This document shows, one piece after another, positions 1 to 7,984 of a DNA stretch of 64,000 nucleotides. The stretch is taken from positions 372,001 to 436,000 of the forward strand of contig JAFEEG010000010.1 in NCBI GenBank assembly GCA_018241225.1. Direction: 5' to 3'. Below the pieces are notes generated by a model. That model was not told the DNA's origin. It saw nothing but the letters and a program-made list of their open reading frames with translations, and made no database searches. Origin of the DNA: Pseudomonadota bacterium (GTDB taxonomy: Bacteria; Pseudomonadota; Gammaproteobacteria; Burkholderiales; Burkholderiaceae_C). Numbering within the stretch: position 1 is the stretch's first letter; the number at the start of each line of letters is the position of its first letter. The position numbers and the translations under genes are program-made.

Positions 1-201
1 CCGGTGGGCGACGTGCCCAAGCCCACCACGCAGAAGGTGGCGCTGGGTTACGTGCACAACCTTTCCAAGCGCACCGCGGTGTATGCCACCGTGGCGCGCA
101 TCTCCAACAGCAACGGCGCGTCGCAGGCGCTCACCGGTGCCATTACCTCGCCGAACGGCTCGTCCACGGGCACCGAGTTCGGCATGCGTCACGCGTTCTG
201 A
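1..201 (+). CDS. Outer-membrane porin, C-terminal fragment
   Basis: This is the last 66 codons of a trimeric general porin of the Burkholderia/Comamonas type (Omp32-like family); the start lies outside the window. The visible part alternates hydrophobic and polar residues as beta-strands do (KVALGYVHNLSKRTAVYATV). It ends in EFGMRHAF, and a terminal Phe is the usual outer-membrane barrel insertion signal. An MFS transporter gene begins 35 bases downstream on the same strand, which suggests a shared uptake route across both membranes. Family assignment is by pattern only because two thirds or more of the protein is missing. Confidence 0.85.
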   Translation, partial: PVGDVPKPTTQKVALGYVHNLSKRTAVYATVARISNSNGASQALTGAITSPNGSSTGTEFGMRHAF

Positions 202-236
202 AGAAGACACGCGAAATTTGATGAAGGAGTAGCGCC

Positions 237-1529
237 ATGCAAAGCAGGCAGGCCCGTTGGTACGGTGTGATCACGCTGTTCGTGATCGTTGCCATCTCGT
301 ACATCGACCGCATCAACATCGCGGTGCTGATCACCGACGCCGGGTTCCTGCAGCATGTGGGTATCGAGCGCACCGACCGCGTGAGCCAGGGCCTGCTGGC
401 CACGGCCTTCATGGTGGGCTACGGCATCTCGTCGGTGGTGCTCACCCCCTTTGCGGCGGCACTGCTGGGCGTACGCCGCAGCCTGCTGGCCGGCCTCACC
501 CTGTGGGGCGTGGTGACCTTCCTGTCGCCCGCGCTCGACAGCTTCGGCCTGCTGCTGGGCTCGCGCATTCTGCTGGGCATTTCCGAAGGGCCGGTGTTCG
601 CGCTGGCCGGTGCCTACATCAAGGCGCATTTCGAGAGCCGCGAGAACGGCAAGCCCAACTCCTTGGTCAACATGGGCACGGGGCTGGGGCTGGCCATTGG
701 CTATCCGCTGGTGGGGGCCTTGCTGGCATCGCACGACTGGCAGACCTCGTTTCACGTGCTGGGCCTGATCAACATCGTGCTGGGCATTCCGCTGGTGCTC
801 GCCTTCGTGCGGATGCCCAAGGTGATGGTCGACAGCCGCCCACGCGGCGTCGGCGCCGGCGCCGCGCTGGCGCAGGTGGGGCAGATGGTGCGCGGCGCCA
901 TGCACACACGGCACCTGCTGTTGGTCACGCTGCTCACCTCGGCCTTCCTGGCCTACCTATGGGGCAGCAGCAACTGGCTGCCGAGCTACCTGAAGGAAGC
1001 ACGCGGCTTCTCGCTCAAGGAGATGGGTTGGCTGGCCTCGCTGCCGCAATACGCCACCGTGGTGGCGGTGCTGATCGGCGGCGTGATCATCGACCGCATC
1101 CCGCGAAAGAGCGTGCCGCTGATGTTCGTGTGGTGCAGCGTGGGCGTGGGCGCCTTCGTGTGGCTGGCCATTGCCACCGAGAGCCGCTACCTGGCGGCCT
1201 ACAGCCTGATCGCGGCCAACTTCTGCTGGGGCCTGATGAGCCCGGCCATTCCAAGCACGGTGCAGCATTTCTCGCGTGCCGAGCACGTGGCCAGCAGCTA
1301 CGGCGTGGTCAACGGCGTGGGCAGCCTGGTGGCGGGCTTCATGCCGGCGCTCATGGGCGGCGTGATCGCCAACGCCAGTACGCCCAAGGCCGGCTTCCTG
1401 ATGGGCTTCGGCGCGCTCATCGGCACGCAACTGGTGGTGGTGCTGTGCGGTGCGATGCTGTGGCTGCGCGAGCGCCACACGCAGCAGCCGGAGCAGGGCG
1501 CTCAGGGTGCCTCGGCCAAGGTGGCCTGA
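237..1529 (+). CDS. MFS transporter, anion:cation symporter (ACS) type
   Basis: Predicted inner-membrane secondary transporter of 430 residues with about 12 hydrophobic segments. The first helix runs straight into SYIDRINIAV (residues 21-30), a motif typical of the ACS/phthalate-permease branch that imports organic acids such as aromatic acids and sugar acids with protons. A good ribosome site (aaggag, 224-229) lies 7 bases before the ATG. The preceding porin tail is 35 bases away, so the pair probably forms one uptake unit. The last 28 bases overlap the end of the convergent exostosin-like gene. Substrate cannot be read from the sequence. Confidence 0.88.
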   Translation: MQSRQARWYGVITLFVIVAISYIDRINIAVLITDAGFLQHVGIERTDRVSQGLLATAFMVGYGISSVVLTPFAAALLGVRRSLLAGLTLWGVVTFLSPALDSFGLLLGSRILLGISEGPVFALAGAYIKAHFESRENGKPNSLVNMGTGLGLAIGYPLVGALLASHDWQTSFHVLGLINIVLGIPLVLAFVRMPKVMVDSRPRGVGAGAALAQVGQMVRGAMHTRHLLLVTLLTSAFLAYLWGSSNWLPSYLKEARGFSLKEMGWLASLPQYATVVAVLIGGVIIDRIPRKSVPLMFVWCSVGVGAFVWLAIATESRYLAAYSLIAANFCWGLMSPAIPSTVQHFSRAEHVASSYGVVNGVGSLVAGFMPALMGGVIANASTPKAGFLMGFGALIGTQLVVVLCGAMLWLRERHTQQPEQGAQGASAKVA

Positions 1530-2578
1530 ACCACGTTCTCGAAGAAGCCTTCGGCGCACAGGTATTTCTCCCAGGCGCCGCGGTTGAACTTGCCCTGTTC
1601 GACACGCACGGCTGCCGGCGTGCTCCTGCAGTAGGCCAGCAGCTTGTCGGGTGCCTTGCGCGCGTCGGCCTCGCTGATGACCACGCAGCACTCGCGCCAC
1701 GGAATGAGCGACTCGGCAGGGAACACCATGTCGGTGTCCAGCACCACCGGGATGCGGCCCATGCACATCGCCTCGTACAGGCGGATGGAGCAGTTGGCGA
1801 TGCCGCGCACGCACAGCGCGAACTCCGAAGCGGCCATGTTCAGCACGAACTCGCGCCGCTGGATGCGCGCGCTCTGGGCATTGCCACCGGGCTCGAGCAC
1901 GCCCCACTGGTTGAAGGCAAAGGCCTCGCGCAGCAGGAAGTTGGTCTTGACCTTCTCCTGCCGCGAGAAGGCCAGCACCGCGTAGGCCCGCGTAACCTGG
2001 CCCAGCTTGTCGGAGTGCGTCAGCTGCGAGGCATACAGGGCCAGCTTGAGCGTGTCCTTGATCCGCTGCCTGCCCCAGGGCGTTCTCAGCGGCGGGGCAT
2101 GACCGCAGAAGCTGATGGAGTTGTCGCTGCGCAGGCCCTCCAGGTAGTCCGCACCTTCGGTCTGGATGTCGCGATGGTGCAGCGGCGGCGCGACTTCGCT
2201 CGGGTGGCGCGTGCTGCGCGAGATGGCGTGGCGAAACACCACCGCGTGGGCCGGCCAATCGATCTTCTCGGTGAGGTCGTCCTCGCACCAGATCAGGATC
2301 TTCTTGCCGTGCTGGCGGGCCAGCTCGATCTGCTGCTGTGCGAAGCGCGTGCCCTGCGGGCTGTGCGTGCTTTCGCGCCAGCCTGAATAGAGCACGTGGA
2401 AGTCGGCCTCCTGCGGCTGGTCGACGCGCCGGTAGACCTCCTTGCCGCGCAGCTTCCAGCCGTCGAACATTCCGTGGTTGATCGACGCCTTGTCCTCGAA
2501 GACTTCTTCCCACGGGGCCAGGAATGGAACCGCGCCCAGCCGGAAGTCGGTGGGGGCGAGCGTGTAGAAGGGCTTCAT
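1502..2578 (-). CDS. Exostosin-family (GT47-like) protein
   Basis: A 358-residue protein resembling the exostosin/GT47 glycosyltransferase fold. The C-terminal third carries the family-like segment RLYEAMCMGRIPVVLDTD (about residues 266-283), followed by PWRECCVVI; in GT47 proteins this region forms part of the sugar-nucleotide site. No signal peptide or membrane helix is obvious, so a cytoplasmic role in polysaccharide or glycan assembly is likely. I chose the ATG at 2578 over a TTG 36 bases upstream; neither has a convincing ribosome site. It stands alone and converges on the MFS gene with a 28-base overlap. Donor and acceptor are unknown. Confidence 0.75.
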   Translation of the reverse strand: MKPFYTLAPTDFRLGAVPFLAPWEEVFEDKASINHGMFDGWKLRGKEVYRRVDQPQEADFHVLYSGWRESTHSPQGTRFAQQQIELARQHGKKILIWCEDDLTEKIDWPAHAVVFRHAISRSTRHPSEVAPPLHHRDIQTEGADYLEGLRSDNSISFCGHAPPLRTPWGRQRIKDTLKLALYASQLTHSDKLGQVTRAYAVLAFSRQEKVKTNFLLREAFAFNQWGVLEPGGNAQSARIQRREFVLNMAASEFALCVRGIANCSIRLYEAMCMGRIPVVLDTDMVFPAESLIPWRECCVVISEADARKAPDKLLAYCRSTPAAVRVEQGKFNRGAWEKYLCAEGFFENVVQATLAEAP

Positions 2579-2677
2579 GTTTTCGAGAAAGGCGCGCGTC
2601 GCAGATGCAGCCAAAAGATCTCATCATGGCCAGCCGGGTCAGTCTTGTAAATGGCTGTATCCTGGCCCGCGCCGCCC

Positions 2678-2683
2678 TACAAT
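2678..2683 (+). promoter_or_regulatory. Probable -10 element (TACAAT) for the crcB leader
   Basis: TACAAT lies 5 bases before the first conserved bases of the fluoride aptamer, so transcription would start at about 2690, right at the riboswitch. No good -35 hexamer is present at 17 bases spacing. The placement relative to the aptamer is the main support. Confidence 0.45.
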
Positions 2684-2688
2684 CGCGC

Positions 2689-2747
2689 GGTGCGATGGGA
2701 ATGGAGCTTCCCGATAACTGCCCGGCAAGGGCTGATGGCTCCTACTG
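2689..2747 (+). ncRNA. Fluoride (crcB-motif) riboswitch aptamer
   Basis: The leader of crcB carries the conserved fluoride aptamer features in order: GCGATGG, a short hairpin (GGGAA / TTCCC), AACTGCCC (about 2716-2723), and AAGGGCTGATGGCTCCTAC (about 2727-2745). The segments AACTGCCC and GGGCTGATGGC match the published Thermotoga and Pseudomonas crcB-motif core closely. GCTCCTAC can also pair with GTGGGAGC further downstream, making a long hairpin through 2748-2774, which may be part of the switching structure. Fluoride binding is expected to turn crcB expression on. Confidence 0.93.
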
Positions 2748-2789
2748 CGACGGGCGCATGGCGCCCGCTGTCGGTGGGAGCGCGCACGA

Positions 2790-2811
2790 ACCCGCCGATG
2801 GCGGGTTTTTT
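2790..2811 (+). terminator. Intrinsic terminator, fluoride riboswitch expression platform
   Basis: CCCGCC GAT GGCGGG followed by six T residues forms a textbook Rho-independent terminator between the aptamer and the crcB start at 2850. This indicates control by premature termination: without fluoride transcription stops here, with fluoride it reads into crcB. Confidence 0.9.
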
Positions 2812-2849
2812 GTTGCCTGGTTTCCAACCAAGAACAGGGTCAACAACAA

Positions 2850-3224
2850 ATGGAATTTCTTCTGGTCTTCCTGGGCGGCGGTGTCGGTTCCGCGACACGC
2901 CATGGCGTCAATGTGCTCGCTACTCGGCTGCTGGGCACCAGCTACCCCATCGGCACGCTTTGCATCAACGTCGTGGGCTCGTTTGCCATGGGGCTGGTGG
3001 TCGAGTATTGGGCACTCAAGAGCGGGTTGTCGCAGCACGCGCGGCTGTTCCTGACCACCGGCGTCATCGGCGGGTTCACCACCTTCTCGACCTTTTCGCT
3101 GGAGGTGGCGCTACTGAATGCGCGGGGCGAAGCGATGGCAGCCATGCTGTATGTCGTGGCATCGATCGTGCTGGGCATCGGCGCCCTGTATTCGGGCATG
3201 GCGCTGGTGCGGATCACGGCATGA
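2850..3224 (+). CDS. crcB: Fluoride ion channel CrcB/Fluc
   Basis: A 124-residue inner-membrane protein with four hydrophobic segments that exports fluoride as a dual-topology dimer. Family marks are visible: GGGVGSATRHG (residues 9-19), a conserved Asn in GTLCINVVGS (about residue 40), and the Phe/Thr/Ser-rich pore and sodium-site motif GFTTFSTFS (75-83). Length is normal for the family. The gene follows the fluoride aptamer and terminator, which independently support the identification. The convergent motor-like operon ends 34 bases downstream. Confidence 0.97.
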   Translation: MEFLLVFLGGGVGSATRHGVNVLATRLLGTSYPIGTLCINVVGSFAMGLVVEYWALKSGLSQHARLFLTTGVIGGFTTFSTFSLEVALLNARGEAMAAMLYVVASIVLGIGALYSGMALVRITA

Positions 3225-3258
3225 GCCAGCTCGCTCATCGCCGCTGCACAACGCGCGT

Positions 3259-3909
3259 TCAGGACGCCTTGGTGCGGCTGCCCTTGCGCTGGCGAGCCGG
3301 CGCCGCGCTTGCGGCCGCTGGAGCGGGGGCCGGGGCGTTGATGGCCTGCATCATCTGGTCGAGCGCCAGCAGTGCGTCGACTTGCGACACGAAGTGATGG
3401 AAGTACCCCGGCGAGGCTTCACGCATCGCGGCCAGCGCACGGTGGACCAGGTGATGCGAGTTGAGCGGACCTGCCTTGTCCGGCACCTTGGCCAGCGACT
3501 GGGTCAGGCGCCGGTCGGCGCTCAGGCGCGACCAGATCTTGTGCATGTGACGCAGCAGTTCGGTCTCGCCGCTCGGGGCGCGCTCGTGCAGCGCATGCGT
3601 CGGCGCCTGGCTTGCGAGCATTGCCGCGAGTTCGGCCAGCGCGCCGCGTGCGGCTGGCGTGGCGGCCTTTGCGGTGGCATTGCCCTGCGCCGCGGCGACT
3701 TGCCCTGGGCTGCTGCGCATGAGCGTGGCCAGCTTCTGTTCGAGAAGGCGCCGCGCCGGCCCGTGGGGCATGTCGGCCGTGCGCCGCGCCAGCGACTCGA
3801 TGCGGCGGCGGCGTACCGGGTCCGCGCCCGCGCCGATGCCGGCGCGCCAGGCATCCAGGCCTGCGAGCACATCGTCGCCGGTGCCGGCCTGCTGGCCGCT
3901 GTCGGTCAC
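3259..3909 (-). CDS. DUF2894 domain protein, last gene of a motor-like operon
   Basis: A 216-residue soluble protein of the DUF2894 family, rich in Ala, Arg and Leu, with no membrane helix and a basic Ala-rich tail ending RQRKGSRTKAS. It starts with GTG at 3909, overlapping the stop of the MotB/OmpA-like gene as GTGA, so translation of the two is probably coupled. The family has no known function. It always seems to travel with DUF802 and DUF3348 genes, so a cytoplasmic accessory or effector role for the membrane complex encoded upstream is the natural guess. Its longer reading frame upstream of the GTG is only a shadow of the neighbour. Confidence 0.85.
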   Translation of the reverse strand: MTDSGQQAGTGDDVLAGLDAWRAGIGAGADPVRRRRIESLARRTADMPHGPARRLLEQKLATLMRSSPGQVAAAQGNATAKAATPAARGALAELAAMLASQAPTHALHERAPSGETELLRHMHKIWSRLSADRRLTQSLAKVPDKAGPLNSHHLVHRALAAMREASPGYFHHFVSQVDALLALDQMMQAINAPAPAPAAASAAPARQRKGSRTKAS

Positions 3910-4571
3910 GATTCCTTCTTTCCGCCCTTGCTGGCGCTGCGCGCGGGTCGCGGCGTGGGCGACATCTCGACGCGCCGGTTCTTCGAGCGGCCCTCGGCAT
4001 CGGCATTGGACGCCACCGGCTGCTCGGGGCCGAAGGCCGCGGCAAAGACCGAATCGGCGGGCAGGCCTTCCTCGATCAGCGTGCGCGTCACGGTGAGCGC
4101 ACGCTGGGCCGACAGCTCCCAGTTGTCGGCAAAGCTCTTGCTGCCGCCGCGCACCTGGCGGTCGTCGGTGAAGCCGCTGACCATCAGGATCTCGTCGCGC
4201 GCCTTCAGGTAGGCGGCCAGCGGCGCCGCCAGGCTCTTGAGCAGCTGGCGACCTTCGGGCTGCAGCTCGGCGGAGCTGGACGAGAACAGCACGTTGCCGC
4301 TGATGCCGATGCGCCCGTCCACCAGCGTGACGCGGCCGGCGGCCAGCGGCCCGGCCAACGCTTCTTCCAGCGTCTTCAGGCGCTGGGCCTGGGCCTGGCG
4401 CTGCTTCATCTCGGTTTCCAGGCGGGTGCTCAGCTCCAGCTGCATGCCGATGACGCACACCAGGATGAGCACGAAGGCGCCCAGCAGGCCCGACATGAGG
4501 TCGCCGAACACCGCCCACACCGGGGCATTGCCCTCGATGCCGGCGTCCAGTTCGTCGCTTGCGATCGCCAT
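3906..4571 (-). CDS. MotB/OmpA-like stator partner with peptidoglycan-binding domain
   Basis: A 221-residue inner-membrane protein built like MotB or ZorB. Residues 19-43 form one helix containing an acidic residue near its start (VFGDLMSGLLGAFVLIL, Asp24), the position of the proton-carrying Asp of MotB. A short linker follows, then an OmpA-type peptidoglycan-binding domain (about 80-205) with FTDD (134-137), NWELSAQRA (150-158) and NRRVEM (198-203). The start codon directly follows the stop of the DUF802 channel gene (TAA-ATG). It should anchor that complex to the cell wall. The tail is basic and Ser/Lys-rich. Confidence 0.88.
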   Translation of the reverse strand: MAIASDELDAGIEGNAPVWAVFGDLMSGLLGAFVLILVCVIGMQLELSTRLETEMKQRQAQAQRLKTLEEALAGPLAAGRVTLVDGRIGISGNVLFSSSSAELQPEGRQLLKSLAAPLAAYLKARDEILMVSGFTDDRQVRGGSKSFADNWELSAQRALTVTRTLIEEGLPADSVFAAAFGPEQPVASNADAEGRSKNRRVEMSPTPRPARSASKGGKKES

Positions 4572-7061
4572 TTACGCCTCGTTCGCTGCCGCCAGGGCGG
4601 GCGGGGTGTTGGCAGCGATGTGCTGCAGGTCTTCGATGATCTGCTTTTGCGAGCGCACGCTCAGGTCGACCACCTCGCGCGCCTGCGCCACGTAGTAGTC
4701 GAGTTGCTCGTCGCTGCGGGCCATGACCTTGGCCAGCGCGGCTTCGATGCGCTGCAGTTGCGACACCATCTTCTCGTTGGCCTGGCCAAAGAGCTCGACC
4801 GCGCCGCCGAAGGCATCGCCCAGGCTGGCCACGTCCACCGCGCTGCCGGTGAGCTGCGCGGCGGCGTCGTTGATCTCCTGCGCCTGGGCCTGTGCCTTCT
4901 GGCCGAACTCGCTGCCCACGCGCTGCAGCATCTCGGCGGAGCCCGTCACGAGCGAATCGATGGCGGCGCGCTGCTCGGTGGCGGCGTGGTTGATGGCGCC
5001 CAGCAGGGTTTCGAGCGTTTGAAGAATGTTGGCGCGCTCCTCGAGCAGCGAGTTGTCCCGCGCCATGCTGTCGGAGAGCTTTTGCCGCAGCTGCGCCATC
5101 ACTTCGGCAGCGGCACGCGGCGCTTCGGAAGCGGCCTGCACCAGTTGCGCGATCTCGGCGATGGTGCCCTGCGCATGGGCTTGCGACTGTGTCGCCATGT
5201 CGTCGGCGGTCTGCGCCAGCGTGCGGCAGATCTCCTGCTGCTGCGCCAGGTTCTGCGCGCCGGCTTCGTGCCACTGCTGTTGCAGCGCGGCCGACAGGGT
5301 CTGCAGCGACTCGGTCCAGGCGGCCAGGCGCTGTTCGTCGCGCGCGGCCAGCGCATCCTGCTGGCGCACATGCGCTTCGTCCATGGTCTGCAGCAGCGAG
5401 GCGGAGTGCGCCTCGAAGCTGCCCGCGGCAGCCTGCAGTGCCTGCTGCGTGCTGGTTGCCAGGGCTTGGCCGGACTGCTGATGCTCGGCGAGCGCCCCGC
5501 GCCAGTTGGCGGCAAGCTCATCGGTCGAGCTTTGCAGTTGGGTGGAAACGCCGTCCAGCGTGGTCTCGAGCTTGGTGGAGACACCGCCCAGGGTGCTTTC
5601 CAGCTGCGAGGAAATGCGCGCCAGGGTCGACTCGAGCGTGGACGACACACCGCCCAGGTTGCCGTCGAGCTGCGACGAAACATCGGCCAGCGTGGCGTCC
5701 AGGCGCGTCGATACCGCGCCCAGCGTGGATTCGAGCTGCGCGGACACGCCGCCCAGCGTGGATTCGAGTTGCGTCGACACACCGCCCAAGGTCGATTCGA
5801 GCTTGTCAGAGACGCCATCCAAGGTCGATTCCAGCTTGCCCGAGACGCTGCCCACGGTCGCATCCAGCTTGCCGGAGACGCTCTCCAGGGTCGAATCGAG
5901 TTTGCCCGTCACGCCGTCCAGGATCGAGGCCAGCTTGCCGGACACGCCGCCCAGCGTCGATTCCAGCTGCAACGAGACGGCGCCCAGCGTGGCATCGAGC
6001 TTGTTCGACACGCCACCCAGCGTGGCTTCGAGCTGGCCCGTGACGTTGCCAAGCGTGGTGCCCAGTTGCGAGGTCACTTCGCCCACCGCCGATTGCAGCT
6101 GCGCCGACACGCTTTGCACCAGCGACACCGAGCCGTGCTCGAAGGTGCTGGCAATGCCGTGCATCGTGCGCTCCACCACTGGCTCGATCACAGCGCCGGC
6201 AGCGCGCGCGCTTTCGGCCAGGCTCTCGTTGAGCGAGCGGCCCACCGAAGCCGCAAGCTCGGAGTAGGCGGCGCCAGCCTTCTGGTGAAAGGCATCCTGG
6301 CCGGCGAGCAGTCGCTCGTTCATGGCCTGGTTCTGCTGCTCCAGCGCGGTCATCATGGCCTGCAGCCGATCGACCACGGCGGGCATGAGCTGGCTTTGCT
6401 GTTGCAGCAGCTTGAGCGATTCCTCGCGCTGGTGCGCCAGCGAGAACACACGCAGGCTGGAGCCGATGCGCGCGTCGAGCTGCTGCGCGGCCTGCAGCCG
6501 TTCGCGGCGGCACAGCGCCGACAGCAGGCCCAGCATGGCCGAGCCCGCAATGCCCGCCAGCGAGGTCCCGAAGGCCAGGCCCAGGCCCTTGACCGGTGCG
6601 GCCAGCGAAGCGCGCACGGCCGACAGGTCGGTGGCGCTTTCCAGCGCGCTGCCCGTGCCGTGCAGGGTGACCACCATGCCCAGGAAGGTGCCCAGCATGC
6701 CCAGCAGCACCAGCAGGCCCGTGAGGTAGGGCGTGAGGGCCGGGCCGGGCAGGCCCACGCGCTCGCCCTCGATGCGCTGGCGCACCGACTGGCGCAGCGA
6801 CGGGTGCAACCGCTCCAGCCAGGGTGCCAGGCCGGAGGCAGGTTGCGGCATGCCGTCGTCCGAAGCCAATGCCTGTTGCAGCGTGGCCGTGGCCTGCTGG
6901 TACTTGCGCAGTTCGAGCGCGCCCACCAGGTAGAAGGCGGCGATCACCACCGTGACCGATAGGGCCAGCAGGTTGCTGCCCAGGTAGCCAGCGCCGGCCC
7001 AGGCGATGGCGCCCAGGCCCACGAAGAAGGCGAGTGTGCGAAGTGCGGAAGATCTGTTCAT
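4572..7061 (-). CDS. DUF802 protein: MotA/TolQ-like channel with long repeat-built coiled-coil tail
   Basis: An 829-residue protein. Two helices (about 9-27 and 30-48) are followed by a MotA/TolQ/ExbB-like pair: TGLLVLLGMLGTFLGMVVTL (114-133) and KGLGLAFGTSLAGIAGSAML (158-177). The rest (about 185-829) is a very long helical tail. Its middle, residues 322-508, consists of 17 uninterrupted 11-residue units with consensus LESTLGGVSxx. The design resembles ZorA of Zorya defence systems and flagellar MotA, but the protein belongs to the uncharacterised DUF802 family. I chose ATG 7061 because the frame above it is a shadow of the upstream gene and lacks the helices. It abuts the MotB-like partner gene. 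Confidence 0.88.
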   Translation of the reverse strand: MNRSSALRTLAFFVGLGAIAWAGAGYLGSNLLALSVTVVIAAFYLVGALELRKYQQATATLQQALASDDGMPQPASGLAPWLERLHPSLRQSVRQRIEGERVGLPGPALTPYLTGLLVLLGMLGTFLGMVVTLHGTGSALESATDLSAVRASLAAPVKGLGLAFGTSLAGIAGSAMLGLLSALCRRERLQAAQQLDARIGSSLRVFSLAHQREESLKLLQQQSQLMPAVVDRLQAMMTALEQQNQAMNERLLAGQDAFHQKAGAAYSELAASVGRSLNESLAESARAAGAVIEPVVERTMHGIASTFEHGSVSLVQSVSAQLQSAVGEVTSQLGTTLGNVTGQLEATLGGVSNKLDATLGAVSLQLESTLGGVSGKLASILDGVTGKLDSTLESVSGKLDATVGSVSGKLESTLDGVSDKLESTLGGVSTQLESTLGGVSAQLESTLGAVSTRLDATLADVSSQLDGNLGGVSSTLESTLARISSQLESTLGGVSTKLETTLDGVSTQLQSSTDELAANWRGALAEHQQSGQALATSTQQALQAAAGSFEAHSASLLQTMDEAHVRQQDALAARDEQRLAAWTESLQTLSAALQQQWHEAGAQNLAQQQEICRTLAQTADDMATQSQAHAQGTIAEIAQLVQAASEAPRAAAEVMAQLRQKLSDSMARDNSLLEERANILQTLETLLGAINHAATEQRAAIDSLVTGSAEMLQRVGSEFGQKAQAQAQEINDAAAQLTGSAVDVASLGDAFGGAVELFGQANEKMVSQLQRIEAALAKVMARSDEQLDYYVAQAREVVDLSVRSQKQIIEDLQHIAANTPPALAAANEA
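5538..6098 (-). repeat. 17 tandem 33-base units encoding an 11-residue (hendecad) repeat
   Basis: Within the DUF802 gene, residues 322-508 are 17 consecutive 11-residue units without any insertion or deletion, consensus L-(E/D)-(S/A)-T-L-G-G-V-S-x-(K/Q). Hydrophobic residues at positions 1, 5 and 8 give the 3-4-4 spacing of a hendecad coiled coil. The DNA units are degenerate rather than identical, which suggests an old, selected repeat and not a recent slippage event. Confidence 0.95.
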
Positions 7062-7102
7062 GCGATCTGTGAGCGTGCGGAGACGCGGCTTGCTTGTCTT
7101 GT

Positions 7103-7906
7103 TTACTTGCGAAGGGCTTCGAGCAGCCCTTCCACGGGTTTGAATCGGATGTCGAGCTCGGCCTGCAGCATGGTCTGCGCATCCTGGCCGAAGCGGTACA
7201 GCCAAGGCTGCGGCGACGGGGCCGGCGCGGCATCGGGCTGCGCAGCCAATAGTTCTTCCTGCTCGCGCAGATGCTGCTTGCGAAGCCGCACGAAGTGCTT
7301 TTCCAGCGTGGTGGGCAAGGTGCCCAGCAGGCGGCGCTCCTGTTCGCCCAGCACCTGCTCCATCACGCCGTCCAGCGATGCCAGGCGCGCCAGGTCGGGC
7401 GAGCGGGTCGCCAGCCGGGCGCGCAGCTTCTCGCGCAGCGGGCCGATTCCGGCTTCCATGGCCATCTGCTTGGCCTGGTAGCGCAGGCGGTAGGGCGTGA
7501 AGTCGCCTTCGTTGGCCGGCGCAGCGGGCGGGGGAGGAGCCTCGTAGGCCTCGCCGCGGGTCAAAAGGCGCCCGCGGGTCTGCGGCTTGGGCGCCTGCGG
7601 CAGGGCTATGGCGAAGAGGTTGTCTTCGGCAATCGAGCGGGCCAGCCCCGCGCGCACGCGCGCGCATTCGCCCGCCTCCTCGGCAAGGGCCGGGGAGGGG
7701 CGTGCATCGGCCTGGGGCGCGAGGGCCTGCACGGAGCCGCTGCCATTCAACGCTGCCGAGAGCGAAATGGCGTCGGTCCAACCGAGCCATTGGCTCAGTC
7801 GATCCGCGAAAGCTTGTTGGGATCCGGGGGGCTCGGCCTCGGTGAGGCGGGCGAGCAGGCGAATCAGCGCCGGGCCGGTGAAGTCTGTGCGTCGCTGCTG
7901 TGACAC
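7103..7906 (-). CDS. DUF3348 domain protein, first gene of the motor-like operon
   Basis: A 267-residue cytoplasmic-looking protein of the DUF3348 family, starting at GTG 7906. It has a Pro/Ala-rich linker near residue 125 and an alpha-helical, charged C-terminal half (REKLRARLATRS, FVRLRKQHLREQEELLAAQ). No enzyme motif is visible. It lies 41 bases upstream of the DUF802 channel gene and is the promoter-proximal member of a four-gene minus-strand unit. The family is known only by its neighbourhood, so a role in assembly or control of the membrane complex is inference. Confidence 0.83.
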   Translation of the reverse strand: MSQQRRTDFTGPALIRLLARLTEAEPPGSQQAFADRLSQWLGWTDAISLSAALNGSGSVQALAPQADARPSPALAEEAGECARVRAGLARSIAEDNLFAIALPQAPKPQTRGRLLTRGEAYEAPPPPAAPANEGDFTPYRLRYQAKQMAMEAGIGPLREKLRARLATRSPDLARLASLDGVMEQVLGEQERRLLGTLPTTLEKHFVRLRKQHLREQEELLAAQPDAAPAPSPQPWLYRFGQDAQTMLQAELDIRFKPVEGLLEALRK

Positions 7907-7984
7907 TTTCAGCTTACAGCCAGGGGAAGAAAACCAGCCAGTCTACACCGCCGGCTGCCTCTGGCGGGGGCCGTTACACAGTCA

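Noticed and set aside
257..2386. A 709-codon plus-strand frame overlapping the MFS and exostosin-like genes
   Set aside because: It is an alternative frame of the MFS gene continuing antisense through the next gene, with Arg/Gly/Ala-rich low-complexity composition.
5538..6098. Regular 33-base periodicity that could suggest a CRISPR array
   Set aside because: There are no unique spacers; the periodicity is continuous coding sequence for an 11-residue protein repeat.
4620..6962. A 780-codon open frame on the plus strand opposite the DUF802 gene
   Set aside because: It is the antisense of a codon-biased, repeat-containing gene; its protein is low-complexity Arg/Gln/His-rich with no family features, while the minus strand encodes helices and ordered repeats.
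3259..7906. Assignment of the motor-like operon as a Zorya defence system
   Set aside because: The channel and OmpA-like partners fit the ZorAB plan, but no ZorC or helicase/nuclease ZorD/ZorE gene is present, and the accessory genes are DUF3348 and DUF2894.
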